Of a stretch of DNA of 64,000 nt, positions 23,801-38,800 are shown piece by piece. The position numbers were made by a program, and so were the translations under genes. The stretch is taken from contig NC_087385.1 in NCBI RefSeq assembly GCF_963675165.1, forward strand, positions 3,782,501 to 3,846,500, read 5' to 3'. Each line of letters opens with the position of its first letter. Positions within the stretch are counted from its first letter, which is position 1. This DNA comes from Halichondria panicea (lineage: Eukaryota; Porifera; Demospongiae; Suberitida; Halichondriidae). The notes beneath the pieces were generated by a model that did not search any database, was not told where the DNA came from, and was given only the letters and a program-made list of their open reading frames with translations.

Positions 23801-26800
23801 TAACGGCAAAAGGTTCCCTCGGGGATCAAACCCGAGCTTCTGCATGTGAAGCAGACATGATAACCACTACACCAGGGAACCCACATATTTTGTTGGTTAA
23901 TGTAATAGATTGAGGCTTCTAATTTCACAAACATGTCACAAAATAATGATGGTAAAAGGCTCCCTCGGGAATGGACCCGAGATCTTCTGCATGTAAATCA
24001 AATACAACATCACTTCACACAATAATTATGCGAACTACTTGACTACTTACTCTTCAGCCAGTTCTGGTTCCTTGAGTACATGAGCGTAGATGGCCAGTGC
24101 AACCTCGTGCTTCTCTAATCTGGACAGCAGAAGAGCTCGTTCCTCAAACAAGTCTGCATTGGCAAAAAAACAATCCCCATTCATTATCATTATATCTAAA
24201 CAAACTCATTTTCACTATGCAACAGGAATTGGGCAGTATAGATGATTCAAAACAGCAAACACTTAATAATCATGTGCCCGTTAAAGTAATTACACATGCA
24301 TGTGCATGTCTGATCTGATATTCACCGTCTTGTGGGAAAGAGGTGATGTGTTCAGCAGCAACGTAATGTCTGGAGGTTGCTAAGAAACGTAACAGCTTGG
24401 TCCTCAGCACTCCCAAGTCACCAGGCTCCTCCCCCGCCCTCGCTCGAGGCTTGCCTGCAGAGTAGAATAGACGACAAGTGTTTTTAACGCAGATGTATAC
24501 TGTATAGAACCAAATCATACAGTAAAGGATCTTTTGTTTGTTGTTTTCCTGTCGTCTACATTCTAAATTTGTACCCAGGAAATAGAAAACTGATACAGCG
24601 AGCTACACAAATTGAGGCACATTTTGAATTTTGACTTGGTGCTGACTAAATAAGCAGGATGAGCAATTTTATGGCCCATGACCCCACCTTTGATTCTCAT
24701 CTTGTACTCCTCCAGCAGTTTGATGACCCTGGTCTGGTAGAGCTGGATCAGTTTGTTGTGAAACCGCACCGTTGTGTCATCCCACCTGTCGATGATGTGC
24801 TCCTGTGTGTACAGAGCAAAATTAATATTGATTCTCTGCTAAAAAAAGTTCACATTCACAATAAATTCTTCTTGTGAGCACCTTACATAAAATCAAAACA
24901 ATCAAACTAAAGTACTTCCATATGCTCATTGCTCACACACATAAAATAGATACTAACCAGATATGTAATGGTAAGGTCAGGGGCATGTTGCGAGAGGTGG
25001 TCCAGGACATGTTGTCGTGGATATGCCCTCACCTCCTCCACATCATCGGTGAATATCCTGATTGCATCATGCGGTTCATTCTGGGCATAGGGGAGCGAGG
25101 AGTGTGATCACCATGCACAGCCAAGGTTTCACCATAGTTAACAAAAATGATCCAAAGCTTTTCACAAAACATATACTATGCCTGTGCTTCACCTATAGGT
25201 ATAGTGTGGTCCCCTATAAAAAAGGCACTACTGCAGACCACCACATATATACCACCGCAGAGCTACAATTTATATGCACAGTAAAGATGAATGATGACTG
25301 AAGGCTTTATAGTACTTGACTTGCCCACCTTCAAAGGCACGATCGAGTACTCCAACACGAGGTCAAAATATTTGGTGGACAGTCTGTTGAGGTACTCTAT
25401 GGTAGGCCACACACCTGACATCGGACTGTTGGGGCCCTGTGCAAACTTGGAGAGCAGCTGCAGAGCTAAATGGAGAAACACACAGGGAAAATCATATAAA
25501 AGCATTTCACTACATCCATCCACATTCTGCAAGTGGTTTGGTCTTAATTGTGGCTATTAGAAATACAGTAGGAGGGCAATGGCTATTTGGCATTGCAATG
25601 TACACAATTCAGACTAAAATGCTTCATCCCTACCTAGCTGCATAGGCCCGCCCTTAAGACTTATGACTGCACTACAGTCCATAAATACATTCTTGGGGAA
25701 TGTTCATATAGGCACCATGCAGTTAATAGGCGCACCTCTCTTGTGCAGCTTCTTTGAGTTGTAGAGGTCAATAAGCTCCTGAAACTTGTCCTCTGCCTTC
25801 AGCACTCTCTCACACTCGGTTATGTGGAGGTAGTTTTCAGGCAGGCGGACTAGGGATCCAATCAGGGTGTGATTGCCCGTCTGCGGTAGAAACGATAAAT
25901 ACTAAACTTGGTACCTAAAAACCAGCAAAGTAACTTATGGCTAGGAAAAACGAACAGGCATGGCCACATCAAAAGCTAGGGCTCTACCATTAGTGCCAGA
26001 TGTGCTTAATAATTTTCTGTGAAAGCAAATTAAGATGTGCGCATTATGAGAACAATGTATGCAGTATATCCTATACTTCATGCACTCCTGATCCTATACA
26101 TGTATGCTTATAAACTAACCTTTACGTAGCATTTTAGTAGAGTTGTGTCAATAAGCTGCAATCTCTCTGGAAACAAAAACATGTCAATATAACTATGTAC
26201 CTGTACAAGTCAAATGTAACAAAGGGTGCTTGAACTCAAGGGCACATCACTATTTTTGAATAAAAAACATTCCCACTCCGGGAATTGAACCCGGGCCACC
26301 TGGGTGAAAACCAGGAATCCTAACCACTAGACCAAATGGGACAAGCTGAAAGCATGCTTATTGATGTCTGGAAGCATACCTGTGAGCTTTTTGACAGCAT
26401 CATCACTAAGCCTGTTCTCAGCTTTAGTGGCTTCTGTGTCTCGATGCTTCTGTAGCTTTTGCGTCTCTTTGTAACGTGTCTGTGAGCAAAGGGATGAATA
26501 ATATAACAAATAGGAATGCAATAGCCCAGAACAGATGCTTCCAGGGACCAACAATTCTCAAATCACCATGCACCTTTGGTACAAAAATTAACACAATATG
26601 AAATGAGGTTCGCAACAGTAAGGTTCCAAAGAAAGAATCATAAGCCTGATGTACACTGTAATAATGAATATGGTTACAAAAAAGTGGGTGTTCCCATAAC
26701 AAACAAACAAAGACAGAACGGAAGAGCAAAGCATACTTACTAAAACAAACAGAAAATATTAGATCACCTTCCATGGCTACCCAGGAGAACAAAAAAGATT

Positions 26801-29800
26801 ACGATTACTACTACAGATGGACGTACTTAATACCAGTGTCTCTATTGGTGAGCATTGTGGCCTTTGGTCTGATCACTCCTTTCGTGATCTGGCTTAGTAC
26901 CAAGTGTGCTACGAGGTGTTGCCAACATAGGAAAAAGGACTACATTATTGTGTACTACTTAAGAAATGGTATTAGAGATGTTGTTATACGAGCAAATAAG
27001 TACTTTTTGTTGGAGTTTGATTACTCTATCGACTCGATCAAGGAAAATGAACCACACAAGATCAGCTACGCATACACAATGTTTGGAGCAACAGTGAAAT
27101 TCTGTGTTGCAATATTTTTTCATAATTTTTATATCTCTAGTTCTCGTGAGCTTCATTCTCTTTTGGAACACTTTCACCAGTAATGTATTTTTTGGATGCG
27201 ACCCCCACTTCGACTGCTTCCCTCTACACACAAACAACAAGACTCCAATCGACACCACCCCTCTTAAAAACTGCTCGGAATTTGCTGAAAATGAGAATGT
27301 CACAATACTCTGTTTCCAGCTAGTGTACAGATACTCAGAAGGTATAGGAGAAGCTGGTGGGTTCCTGTTCATAATGCAGGTCATAGCAAACTTACTCATC
27401 TATATCACAGTGCGCATTCGAACTACATTCTCGGACATGTACCTACAAACTCGAAAAATGAATCCAAAAAACACCCCGGTATGCAGTGCAAATTTATACG
27501 GGTGTGTACATTGGCCATAACCGTGATAATGATACCAACTTCATACGCACTGATAACAGTTGGAGTACCACTGGGTTTCTACCAAATAAGACCTGAGTTC
27601 TATGCAAGTTTACAAACACCACAGCGATTCTTACAGTTTCTAATCTACATGTTCATCAACTTTGTACTTTTGCTAATACCAATTTTTGTGGCCTTGGGAA
27701 CAGAAGATAATCTCCCTGAGGATAATCAAGTTTTAAATGACACGGAAAAAGTGACAAAACCCGACATGATTACGTAATTTAACTCTGAAAGTCATTCGAA
27801 AGCCTCAGGACATACATGTCAATGTAATAACGAACTTGAAAACTACCCTTATATGTTTGCATGCATGCTATTTTGATGAGTTTATTTATACTCTCTCCGA
27901 CGAGATCGAGCAATGAATTATAGGCAGGCATGCAATTTAGATGAATGCTTGCTAAAACTTAAGCAAACTAGAACCCAGACGTGAACACTCGGCGTGATGG
28001 TGTACAATATTATGGTTCTACAAAAAGTGCCTCGCAACTTCATGGTGGTAGTATAAAGTTAGTGTAGCTACGTTAATGTCTAAGTGACAGTGAGGATTTC
28101 ACCGGCCTACACAGCAAGGAATAACTACATAGTAACCTAGTAACTAGTTAAAATCTCATGACCAGCCACACCTTTCAGGCAAGCGTCAGAGTAGGTCTCT
28201 GGAATGTTGATTGTCTTAACGCGTCAGTGGGAGTGCCATAAACCAGAAGGAAGCAATTTTTGCTTGCTACAAACCAGAAACGTTTGTTGGCTTCGGTAAA
28301 GTAACAATTTTGCCCATACATAATACAAATCACTTTATCTTACTATGAAGCAATACTTACGCTAAGTATAGCTATAGAGATGCATCCCATAAATTTATTA
28401 CGCTTCGTTAATTTCAATCTATAGAGTCAGGATGGAATCCTTAATACTAAAGCTTATGTCAGTTTTGTTATGGCCTGTTACGCAATATTTACACATTAAA
28501 TGGGTGCTTACCCATGCACAAGCACGTAATTACTACACGTTCACGCATAATCATTTGACGTGGGCACAGTTTGGTGAAGCGGCTATACTGCCGTCTGATT
28601 AAAGTCGTCGATATATCTTTCTTATGCATTTACTAATTACATGTACTGACAGATACACTATGTATAAAGAGGTATGGGAATTAGAGGTCACACACACAAT
28701 GAAGTGCAGAGTATAAATTGTACAATGAGAGCTTTGTACACTTTTGACATGAGCCAAATAATGTTAAATTTTGGAGAATTTTATGCACTAGTGCTATGGA
28801 AACCTGTAGTCACAAGACTATGTTGAAAGAATGGGATATACTATATATGCATATGGCAGTACAATCGGTTGTCCTGAATGTTATTCAATTTAGTGTGTTG
28901 TGTACCCAAACTTCTTCACTATCTATGCCCCACATGCTTGCTTTAGCCTTTGAATTCAAGTAAAGCGATAATTGAATATCACCAGTTGGAATGAAGTAAT
29001 AACTTTCATTGCATGCTAAAGAATTACAATGGAGACATTTGGTCTGTGAAAATGATCACTTAAAGCCCCAAACTCAAGGAAACACTTCCTTTCTTGGCAT
29101 ACATGTAGTATAATTGTCTTGAACACAATGTATAATACAAAAATTACCCATGCACAAACTGGCAAATATGAAAGTTAGTTACTGGGTACTCTAGCATGCA
29201 TAGAGAGCCACCACAAACATGAACAGCATGAAGAAAACACGTGTGCATGATAATCTGACAATATAATCCCCTGTGGAAGACAGCACACTATAAAATACAA
29301 CACTTTACCATGCATGCATACAAAAGAGTCAGTTCAAGATGTCAGAAATGAGCATCAACACACACATTTCAAGAGACTATTCCTACTATCACAGATGGAC
29401 ATTTCTCTTCCCACTAGTAACACTTCTGGTAGTCCTCGGTCTTTCAGTGCTTGCAATTGTAATCTCTGCTCTATTCAGGAAAGCTCTCAGTAAATACACT
29501 GAAAAAACTTACGATGAACTACGTCCACAACATATCTGTTTGAAAATTGTTTTCAGTGGACTCCGAGATATGATGCTCCGCACGACAAAGTTCTTACTTT
29601 TTGAATTTGAGTATGAGAAAGTTGAAAAAAACTCTTACAGGAAATCAAAGGAAAAGAAGTTTGAGTACCGACTCTATGGGGTTCCAGTCCACCTGTTTGT
29701 ACTACAGTATCTGTTTATTGTGCTTCTATCGATACTCGCTGTTAGCATATTATCACTCTGGAACATCTTCATAGCTGAGTCTTCTCTGGATGAATGCAGC

Positions 29801-32800
29801 ACACTATATGACTGCTTTCCAATATTTAGAGAAAACTCAACACCCATTGAGACCGATCCGATAACAGACTGTGATGACTTCTCCATCACTGAAAACACTA
29901 CAGTGCTCTGCTACCGAGTGGTGTACAGGTACTCTGAAGGACTGGGAGAAGCTGGTGGGTTCCTGTTCTCCATGCAAGTGATAACAAACGTTCTTATTTA
30001 CTTTGTTGTGAGGATATTCAGAACAGTGCTCAAGGTTACTAAGATTGTGAGCCACAGAAACTTAGACGAAAGGCGAGAGCGAACATTGACTGACATTGGA
30101 AGAAAATGGCCCTTTCGAGTGTCACGATTTGCTAAAGTACTGGCTATGTCAATTACACTCATTTTACACCTCATCGTCCTCATTTTGTTACCAGTGTGGG
30201 TATTGCATCAGCGAGAAGACTTTCTAGTCACCATTAAAAGACCTCAACGAAAACTGCAGCTGGCTTTTTACGCGAACATCATATTTGTACTATTCCTAGT
30301 TCCTCTGATCGTGGGCACAGGTATATACGGCAAAAAGACGTACGAAAAAATACGAATAGAGTACAAGGTGAAAGAAACATTTCCGGAACCGAGGCAAAAC
30401 CAGATCGAAATCCAGATAGACGAAGAGCCAAATGCCGATGTTGAAACATGCTATCAAAATTTCAATGGAATAACTACTGAACGAGACATTATTGACTGAA
30501 ACAGACTAATACATGAAATTTAATGATTAATTTTGCTGCATCCTAAATCTGTACCGAGTATTTATAGATCACACATTATACACTTTCTGTAGAGCTGCAC
30601 TGTATACACACCATACACAAGCGTAGTATTGCATAAAAATTGTACGAAAATTGAAGTATACTGATACTGTATATGCATCACCAAAAAGATGATTGTCAAG
30701 CCCTTTTAGAACGTCCCATATCATGCATGCATAGTTGTCCTCATATGCATGCATTCCCTCACAGCAGGAAGACACTCCTAGAATTCCATTAGATAAGTAC
30801 ACATGCGCAAGGACAAAAACATGACCTCTAGCTGCATGATACAGCCTATACATTTAGAACAGCTACACGTATATACCAACAACAAACGGTACCAAAGTCA
30901 ACAGCCATTGAACACATACAAATTGACAGACACTATACAGAGAGACTATTCCTACTACAGAAGGTGGATGTATGAGTTTCCAATTGATATCCTAGCAGCA
31001 ATTCTCATTGTTGGATTGTATTGGTTCTATTTGCAGAAAATTGTTGCTAAAAATAATGGACAAAGAAGTTGTATGTCAACTATCCATGGCGTTCGTTTCT
31101 TTCTCGATGGTTACAAATGTTCCGTACCAACTTCCAAATACTATATACATAATTATGGCTTAAGGTACAATTATATATACACTTTTTGGCTTAGTCTTCG
31201 ATCAAATCGATAAAGCAATCAATTTAATGTGAATATCACCAGTTGGAATAAATACACAGCATGCTAAAGAATTAAGATATAGAGACATTTAGTCTACAAA
31301 CATGATCACTTAAAGCCCCCAAACTCAAGGAAACACTTTCTTGCTTGCATGGCATAGTTAACTGTCTTGCACCACAGTCCACAGTATCAAATTACCCACA
31401 ATCAGGCAAATATGAAAGCGGATTACTCCTACTATACTCTGGGCATGCAACCATAGAAAGCCAATCGTGCATAACAGCATCGAAGCATGTGCACTGGCTA
31501 TGTCGATTACACTCATTTTACACCTCATCGTCCTCATTTTGTTACCAGTGTGGGTATTGCATCAGTGAGAGAACTTTCTGATCACCATCAAAAGGCTTCA
31601 ACGAAAACTGCAGCTGGCTTTTTACGCGAACGTCATATTTGTACTATTCCTAGTTCCTCTGATCGTGGGCACAGGTATACACGGCAAAAAGACGTATGAA
31701 AAAAATTTGGAAACCGAGGCAAAATGGTACACCCCAGAGACAAACAAGATGAAGAGCCAACAGGCTATCAAAATTCTAAAGGAACTAGAGCACTAAAGTG
31801 CAAACCCTCGGCTGGTGACATGATTACAAAGAAACCAGGTAGTGACTGAGCTGTCTAGCCCAGCAACTCAGAACTAAACCAGAGCGAGACATACTGAAAC
31901 ATTTGAGAACAGAGTTTTAGTGGTACATAGATATATGCACTGTGGACTAGGATCACAGTAAAGAAGCCTGGTGTCTCAGAGAAGTATGGCTCCTGGAGTA
32001 GGATCCCAGAGTCTCAGTCAGCTATTAAACTATAACATTGACAACATCCAGTCACAATTCTATTGTAGTGACCCTTTTCCATTGTTCCTGGTACGGGATC
32101 ACTTCATCTACAAGTAATAAAGGCCACAGTGTAGCTAGCTCAACGTGCAAGTTCAAGCTTCTTAGCTTTTATTCGACAACGAAGCTTTAACATCAAAATC
32201 TGCCACTATTAAAACTAATAACTTGTTGTGTGAAGGCTATGATATCCAGGTGAGTAGATTCAGAATACACAAACAAACAAACAAACCAACAGACTACTAT
32301 ACCCGTGGCCGCCCACGCGCGCCTCGGGTAATAACTACTGAACCACCAGAGTTGCTGAAACAGACGAACAATATAAATTTTAATTAGTGTGTCTTATTCT
32401 AGGTCCTATCTGTACCGAGTATTTATAGATCGCACAATGTCACATTATCATTTGTATATAGAGCTGCACCGTATACACGTACATGTATACAAGCGTAGTA
32501 CTGCATAAAAAATTGTGAGAAATTTGTGGAACGAAAGTTTAAGTACTGATATAATACTGTATACATATCACCAAAAAGGCATTGCCAAGCCCTTTTAGAA
32601 CTGCGCCATCACATGCATGCATAACACTGAAACACTACTATTTTCTGATGACACCAGCAGCTGCTAACCAATGCCGCTTTAATCAACCACAAGCTTAATT
32701 AAGAGTAGGTGTACAGTTATGGTTGGTACTAGGGCTGTCCCAATTATTCAAAAAAATTTGCCTATTATTCTTAATAGAATTTCTCCATTTTTCTTCCTAT

Positions 32801-35800
32801 TATTCCCAGATAATTACCCATTATTCTCATTGAAAAGCCAACACGAACATGAACCATAAATAGATCTTAGTCTGGGGGCCAGACCTAATAGCTCGGGGGC
32901 AAAATCTAGAGAGCTAGGATTAGCTATTTAGATTGAGCTCTTCTCTCTTCCCCTTCCCCCCTCTGAGAAAAGGTCTGGCCCCCAGACTAAAATAGATCTA
33001 TACGACATTGTGCAGCCATATAAAACTAAATAACTGACATGTGTACTGCACTTTACATGATATTCTTGACCTCTGACCTTTTAAACCTCTGACTCTACCT
33101 AAATTTTTAGCCTCACCTATTATTCTCAAAAATAATTGGGACAGCCCTAGTTGGTACTTGATATAAGACTCACGAATATAGCTGAATCAGCAATAAACTA
33201 CAATATAATTATAGTAGTTCCTACAGTTCCATGGTTCCATAGTTCCATAGTTCCATGGTTCCATGGTTCCAAGCGTTCAATGGTTCCATAGTTCCAAGCG
33301 TTCCATAGTTCCATAGTTCCATGGTTCCATGGTTCCATAGTTCCATAGTTCCATGGTTCCATGGTTCCATAGTTCCATAGTTCCATGGTTCCATGGTTCC
33401 ATGGTTCCACAGTTCCATGGTTCCATAGTTCCATGGTTCCATGGTTCCATAGTTCCATAGTTCCATGGTTCCAAGCGTTCCATAGTTCCATGGTTCCATG
33501 GTTCCATGGTTCCACAGTTCCATGGTTCCATAGTTCCAAGCGTTTCATGGTTCCATGGTTCCATAGTTCCATGGTTCCATAGTTCCACAGTTCCATGGTT
33601 CCATAGTTCCAAGCGTTTCATGGTTCCATGGTTCCATAGTTCCATGGTTCCACAGTTCCATGGTTCCATAGTTCCAAGCGTTTCATGGTTCCATGGTTCC
33701 ATAGTTCCATGGTTCCATGGTTCCATGCGTTCCATGGTTCCAAGTGTTCCATAGTTCCATGGTTCCATAGTTCCATAGTTCCATGGTTCCATGGTTCCAA
33801 GCGTTCCATGGTTCCATAGTTCCAAGCATGGTTCCAAGTGTTCCATAGTTCCATGGACCCATGGTTTCACGGTTCCATGGTTCCAAGCGTTCCATGGTTC
33901 CATAGTTCCAAGTGTTCCATAGATCCATGGTTCCAAGCGTTTCATGGTTCCAAGCGTTCTATGGTTCCATAGTTCCAAGCGTTCCATGGTTCCAAGCGTT
34001 TCATGGTTCCAAGCGTTCCATGGTTCCATAGTTCCAAGTTTCCATAGTTCCAAGCGTTCCATGATTCCAAGCGTTTCATGGTTCCAAGCGTTCCATGGTT
34101 CCATAGTTCCATGGTTCCATGCCTTCCATTGTTCCTACTGTTCCATTGTTCCATGGTTCCAAGTGTTCTATGGTTTACTGTTCCATAGTGCACTGTAGAA
34201 CCAGTATAAAATCAGTGTGCCCTCAAGGCAAGGGAGTTTATGAGGAATGCGGGAGTTTATGGTAGTTAAACCCCAAAGTATGAATGTCTAGTATAGGAGG
34301 AAATATCCCATGACAACAATATTTCTTTATATCTAGGAAATTATGATTTCAATTAGACAAAACATATCACTTAGTCAACAATCAGCTAACCGAGTACCAC
34401 TAAAAGATAGACTACACAAAGTTAACTGGTGTCCAAAATGCATGGAGGAGTTCCAACCTACAATTACTACTGGCGATGGTCCCTGCTTGCTCCAGCAGTC
34501 TTCCTGGCTCTGATCCTTCTCTTTGCTATCATCTCAATTGTAGCAGTACTACCACTGAAACGTTTCTTTTTCATACATCAAAACAACATACTTATACTAG
34601 GATTTCGTGAGAAAAGAGCACTATCATTCTGAGTTTTATTCTGAACAAGAACCAACGACAACTCAAGGAGAAAGGTTTGAAAGCGGTGAAAGTGGACAAA
34701 CAAAAGCTGGTACTAAAATAGTGTCTACATACTATCTGTATGGTGTAAAAGTCCAAAAGTTTTTTATTGGAAATCTTTTTGCGATTATTTTAGTACTGAT
34801 TATGACAAGTATCGTCACTTTTATGAACACGTTTCTAACAGAGAGTTCCTTTAGCTGTGAGGAGAATTTCGACTGCTTCGCGATGACTGATGAAGGCGTC
34901 TTTAAAAACGAACGAATAACAGACTGTAAAACTTCACTCACATGGAGATAATTTGTTTTCGAATGGCCTACAAGTACTCGGAAGATTTAGGAGAAGCAGG
35001 CGGTTTTCTCTTTGTTATGCAAGTGATTGTAAACTTTCTAACATGGCTATCTGTTCGACTCGGAAGCAAGGGTGGACAGTACTGCAGGAAATGCACAGTA
35101 GTGGCCTTTTCAGTGGTACTGTCTCTATCATACGTCTTTGTGGTTGCTTTTTTGCCCTACTTGGCTACACTAGAGAGACCAGAACTGTACCAAACGCTAC
35201 AAACACCTCAACGTCAGCTACAGCTTTTTATGTACGCCTACTCCAACGTGTTTTTGGTAATTATACCAATTGTTGGTGCATACAACTCTTATCCAAACGA
35301 TAAGGCTAGCATAAAAGTACTGGAAGTAGAAAGCGAATACACTTATTCTGAAGAGAACATTCGTAGAGACAACCCATTATTCAGGGACGAAGAGGCACAA
35401 AGATCGACGTAGAACTTAATCCTACCAGATACGGATATGTGGAAAGGACATTAACACTTGTACCAAGAGTTCATGATGAACTCTTGCTTGTACTAAATGT
35501 AAATACGGTTTTAGATAGCTTGTGATTTGTCATAAATAGTGAACTGTCACTATTCTTGTTAGTTCTAGTGGTAGCTTTAGTTGCATGACCTTATTTAGTA
35601 AGTTCTGTATTAGTGTTCTAGAAACTTCTTCTGTTTATCCGTTTTGTATAAATAGCATGTGTGTCTCTGTGTGTTTTACTGATTCGGATTGTTGTTACCT
35701 GAACCTCTGTCTAGTCTGAACTAGCTAATCTAACAGAGGCATTAGATCCCCTGCATGCCAACAGGATATTGATATATACACATGCAAACCAACACCTGTA

Positions 35801-38800
35801 GCAATAGTACTAATGTACGTTTAACACACACACACACGTATATAACAAAGGCCATGGTCATAACGTTTTCTCCCTTACGCCAAGATATTTTGCACCACAT
35901 GAGTGATTTTAGATTAAATGTCTGGTATTATTGACATTTCCATTGTTACAGTAGATCTACACAGTCATGCTTCTATCCTCGGAAGATCATAGACTTCTGT
36001 TTCCACCATTCTATACGTATGCGTTCATTAATTGTCTCAACCAACAATAATAACACAAAGCAAACTAATTACCTCTTCTATTAAGCTACAGACACTAAAA
36101 ACTAGGCTAGAAGTATATAGTCTGCAAGAGAAGTTTGGAGAAATCAAATTAGTGACCTTAATTAGCTAAGGTCAAGTGGTCCCAGCTTCCTCTGAGTTGG
36201 ACCTTCATAATGTTGTCATAAATTTGACAGTCATACTATTTAACATTTTTATAAATGAAGCCATAATTGGCCAGAGAACTTCCGAGGCCAAACTCAACGG
36301 AAATAAACTTTAAGCTACACAGCATGTTTATGTTTGTCACAAGTAGACTGTACACATTTACCATACACGGTTCAATCATACACAAGGTTGTCTGGTTCCT
36401 CCAAATAGCAGTGCTTCACCAAAGTAGATCCTTTGAACGATAAAGATATAGCCATGCATACGTACATGAAAGTCTTAAAAAACAGTCGCAATAGTTGATA
36501 CAACAAACTACTGTGCTGCACGAGCTATGCCGAGTCCATAAAAGCCTACAAATTGTATAATATTCTATGAATAGAGTTACCTAAAAACAACACGACAATG
36601 TTAGGTATGAATGTCTAGTATAGGAGGAAATATCCCATGACAACAATAATGATTTTCTTTATCTAGGAAATTATGATTTCAATTAGACAAACATATAAAA
36701 AAAATTCACTTAGTCAACAATCAGTAACTAACCGAGTACCACTAAAAGATAGACTAAACAAAGCGAACTGGTGTCAAAGATGCATGGAGGAGTTCCAACC
36801 TACGATTACTATCAGCGATGGTCCCTGATTGCTCCAGCAGTGTTCCTGGCTCTGATCCTTCTCTTTGCTATCATCTCAATTGTAGCAGTACTACCACTGA
36901 AACATTTCTTTTCCGGACATCAAGACAACATACTTATACAAGGATTTCACGATACTCTTAGGAGATCACTATCATTCTTTTTGTTTGAGTTTGATTCTAA
37001 ACAAGAACAAACGACAACTCAAGAAGAAAGGTTAGATGGAGGTGAAAGTGGACAAACAAAAGCTGGTACTAAAATAGTGCCTACATACTATCTGTATGGT
37101 GTAAAAGTCAAAAAGTTTTTTATTGGAAATCTTTTTGCAGTTTTTTTAGTGCTAGTTATGACAAGTATTGTCACTTTTATGAACACGTTTCTAACAGAGA
37201 ATTCCTTTAGCTGTGAGGAGAATTTCGACTGCTTCGTGATGATTGATGAAGACGTCTTTAAGAACGAACGAATAACAGACTGTTCAAACTTTACTCACAT
37301 GGAGATAATTTGTTTTCGAATGGCCTACAAGTACTCGGAAGGTTTAGGAGAAGCAGGCGGTTTTCTGTTTGTCATGCAAGTGATTGTAAACTTTCTAACA
37401 TGGCTATCTGTTCGACTCGGAAGCAAGGGTGGACAGCACTGCAGGAAATGCACAGTAGTGGCCTTTTCAGTGGTAATGTCTCTATCATACGTCTTTGTGG
37501 TTGCTTTTTTGCCCTTCTTGGCTGCACTAGAGAGACCAAAAGTGTACGAAACGTTAAAAACACCTCAACGTCAGCTACAGCTTTTTATCTACGCCTACTC
37601 CAACCTGTTTTTGGCAATTATACCTATTTTAGGTGCATACAACTCTTATCCAAACAATAAGGCTAGCAAAAAAATACTGGAAGTAGAAAGCGAATACAGT
37701 TATTCTGAACAGAAAATTTGTAGAGATAACCCATTATTCAGGGATGAAATTTACTGATTCAGAAGAGGCACAAAGATCGATGTAGAACTTAACCCTACCA
37801 GATACGGATATTGATATATACACATACAAACCAACACCTGCAGCAGTAGTACTAATAATATTATGTTTAACACACACGTATATAAATAATTATATACAAA
37901 AGCCATGGTTATAACGTTTTTCCCTGATTATTCCTTGATTATTTTTGCAGCAGTGCACAATAAAATTGTTAATTGCATTGAATACTGTTCGAACACGAGA
38001 AAACCTACGCCAAGGTATTTTGCACCACAGGTGCTTGAGTGATTTTAGATTTACTGTCTGGTTTACACATGGGTATGATACGGCCCTTGGCCATAATTAC
38101 TATACGCGAGCCATCAGCCTCGGTGCAGGTTTATACAGTGCAACCACGTGCTTCTGGTGGACCTACCAGAAAAGGACATCTACACAGTCATGCTTCTATC
38201 CTTGGAAGATCAAGTCATCAGATAGACTTCTGTTTCCACCCTTCTATATAGTCTCAACCAACAATAATAAATATACAAAGCAAACTAATTACCTCTCCTA
38301 TTACTTTTGAGCAAAAGCCAAAACATGACGAGAGGCATCAGCACAGTGCAGCTTGCAACACTCGTACTGTATAGTTTTTGTGCAATATCAACATTGCTTA
38401 TTCATAAAGTTTGGCAATAAGCAATGTTGAAAGTATACATACGTATAACAATGTAACTGTCCAGATTGCGATCTTAAAGCATGCTCCCCCCAAAATGTTT
38501 TTGCGAGTTTCACAAGCCCCCCTTTCCCTAAATCCTAGATATGCCACTAAATAACTGATACCAACTTCATACGCGCTGGTAACCGTTTGGGTACTATAAG
38601 ACCTGAGTTCAATGCAAGTTTATGAACACCACAGCGATTCTTACAGTTTCTGATCTACCTATTCATCAACTTTGTACTCCTGCTAATACCAATTTGTGTG
38701 GCCTTAGGAACAGAAGATAATCTACCTGAGGAGATAATCCAGTTACGAAAAATGAGTAATTCATACTAACATGCAGAAGGGACAGAAACCGAAATAAATA

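Larger units (their letters stand above)
22079..24010 (-). repeat. Tandem array of about 14 tRNA-Val-derived units in VPS39 intron 19
   Basis: The unit is about 145 bp: a tRNA-Val-like body plus a conserved spacer containing CTTGGTCAATGTAATAGATT, GAGGCTTCTA and ACATACATGTGACAAAA. Bodies start near 22079, 22228, 22365, 22512, 22660, 22816, 22922, 23062, 23196, 23400, 23547, 23679, 23812 and 23957. Three look intact (listed separately); the others lack a T arm or acceptor stem or have base changes. All lie on the minus strand, like VPS39. Because the spacer is repeated too, expansion was by tandem duplication of the whole unit. Confidence 0.9.
31800..33197. other. Non-coding spacer with copied 3' flank and nested MITEs
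   Basis: The segment 32404-32610 repeats the 3' flank of copy B (30541-30745; shared GTACCGAGTATTTATAGATC and CAAGCGTAGTA), supporting block duplication of gene plus flanks. A hAT-type MITE occupies 32730-33149. No gene supported. Confidence 0.55.

Noticed and set aside
22079..24010. CRISPR-like regular repeat–spacer look
   Set aside because: The repeat is a tRNA-Val body with pol III boxes, spacers are also conserved, and the context is a eukaryotic intron.
33198..34193. Long frames in five or more readings (MELWNHGT-like, VPWFHSS-like)
   Set aside because: Products of the stop-free 8-bp satellite; no start context or non-repeat extension.
37945..38310. 121-residue plus-strand frame after copy E
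   Set aside because: No similarity to the five-span family or others, and no splice or conservation support.
38303..38345. Possible gene shared with 15063-15130 (AAAACATGACGAGAGGCAT)
   Set aside because: Only about 60 bp of similarity and no open frame; more likely a small dispersed repeat.
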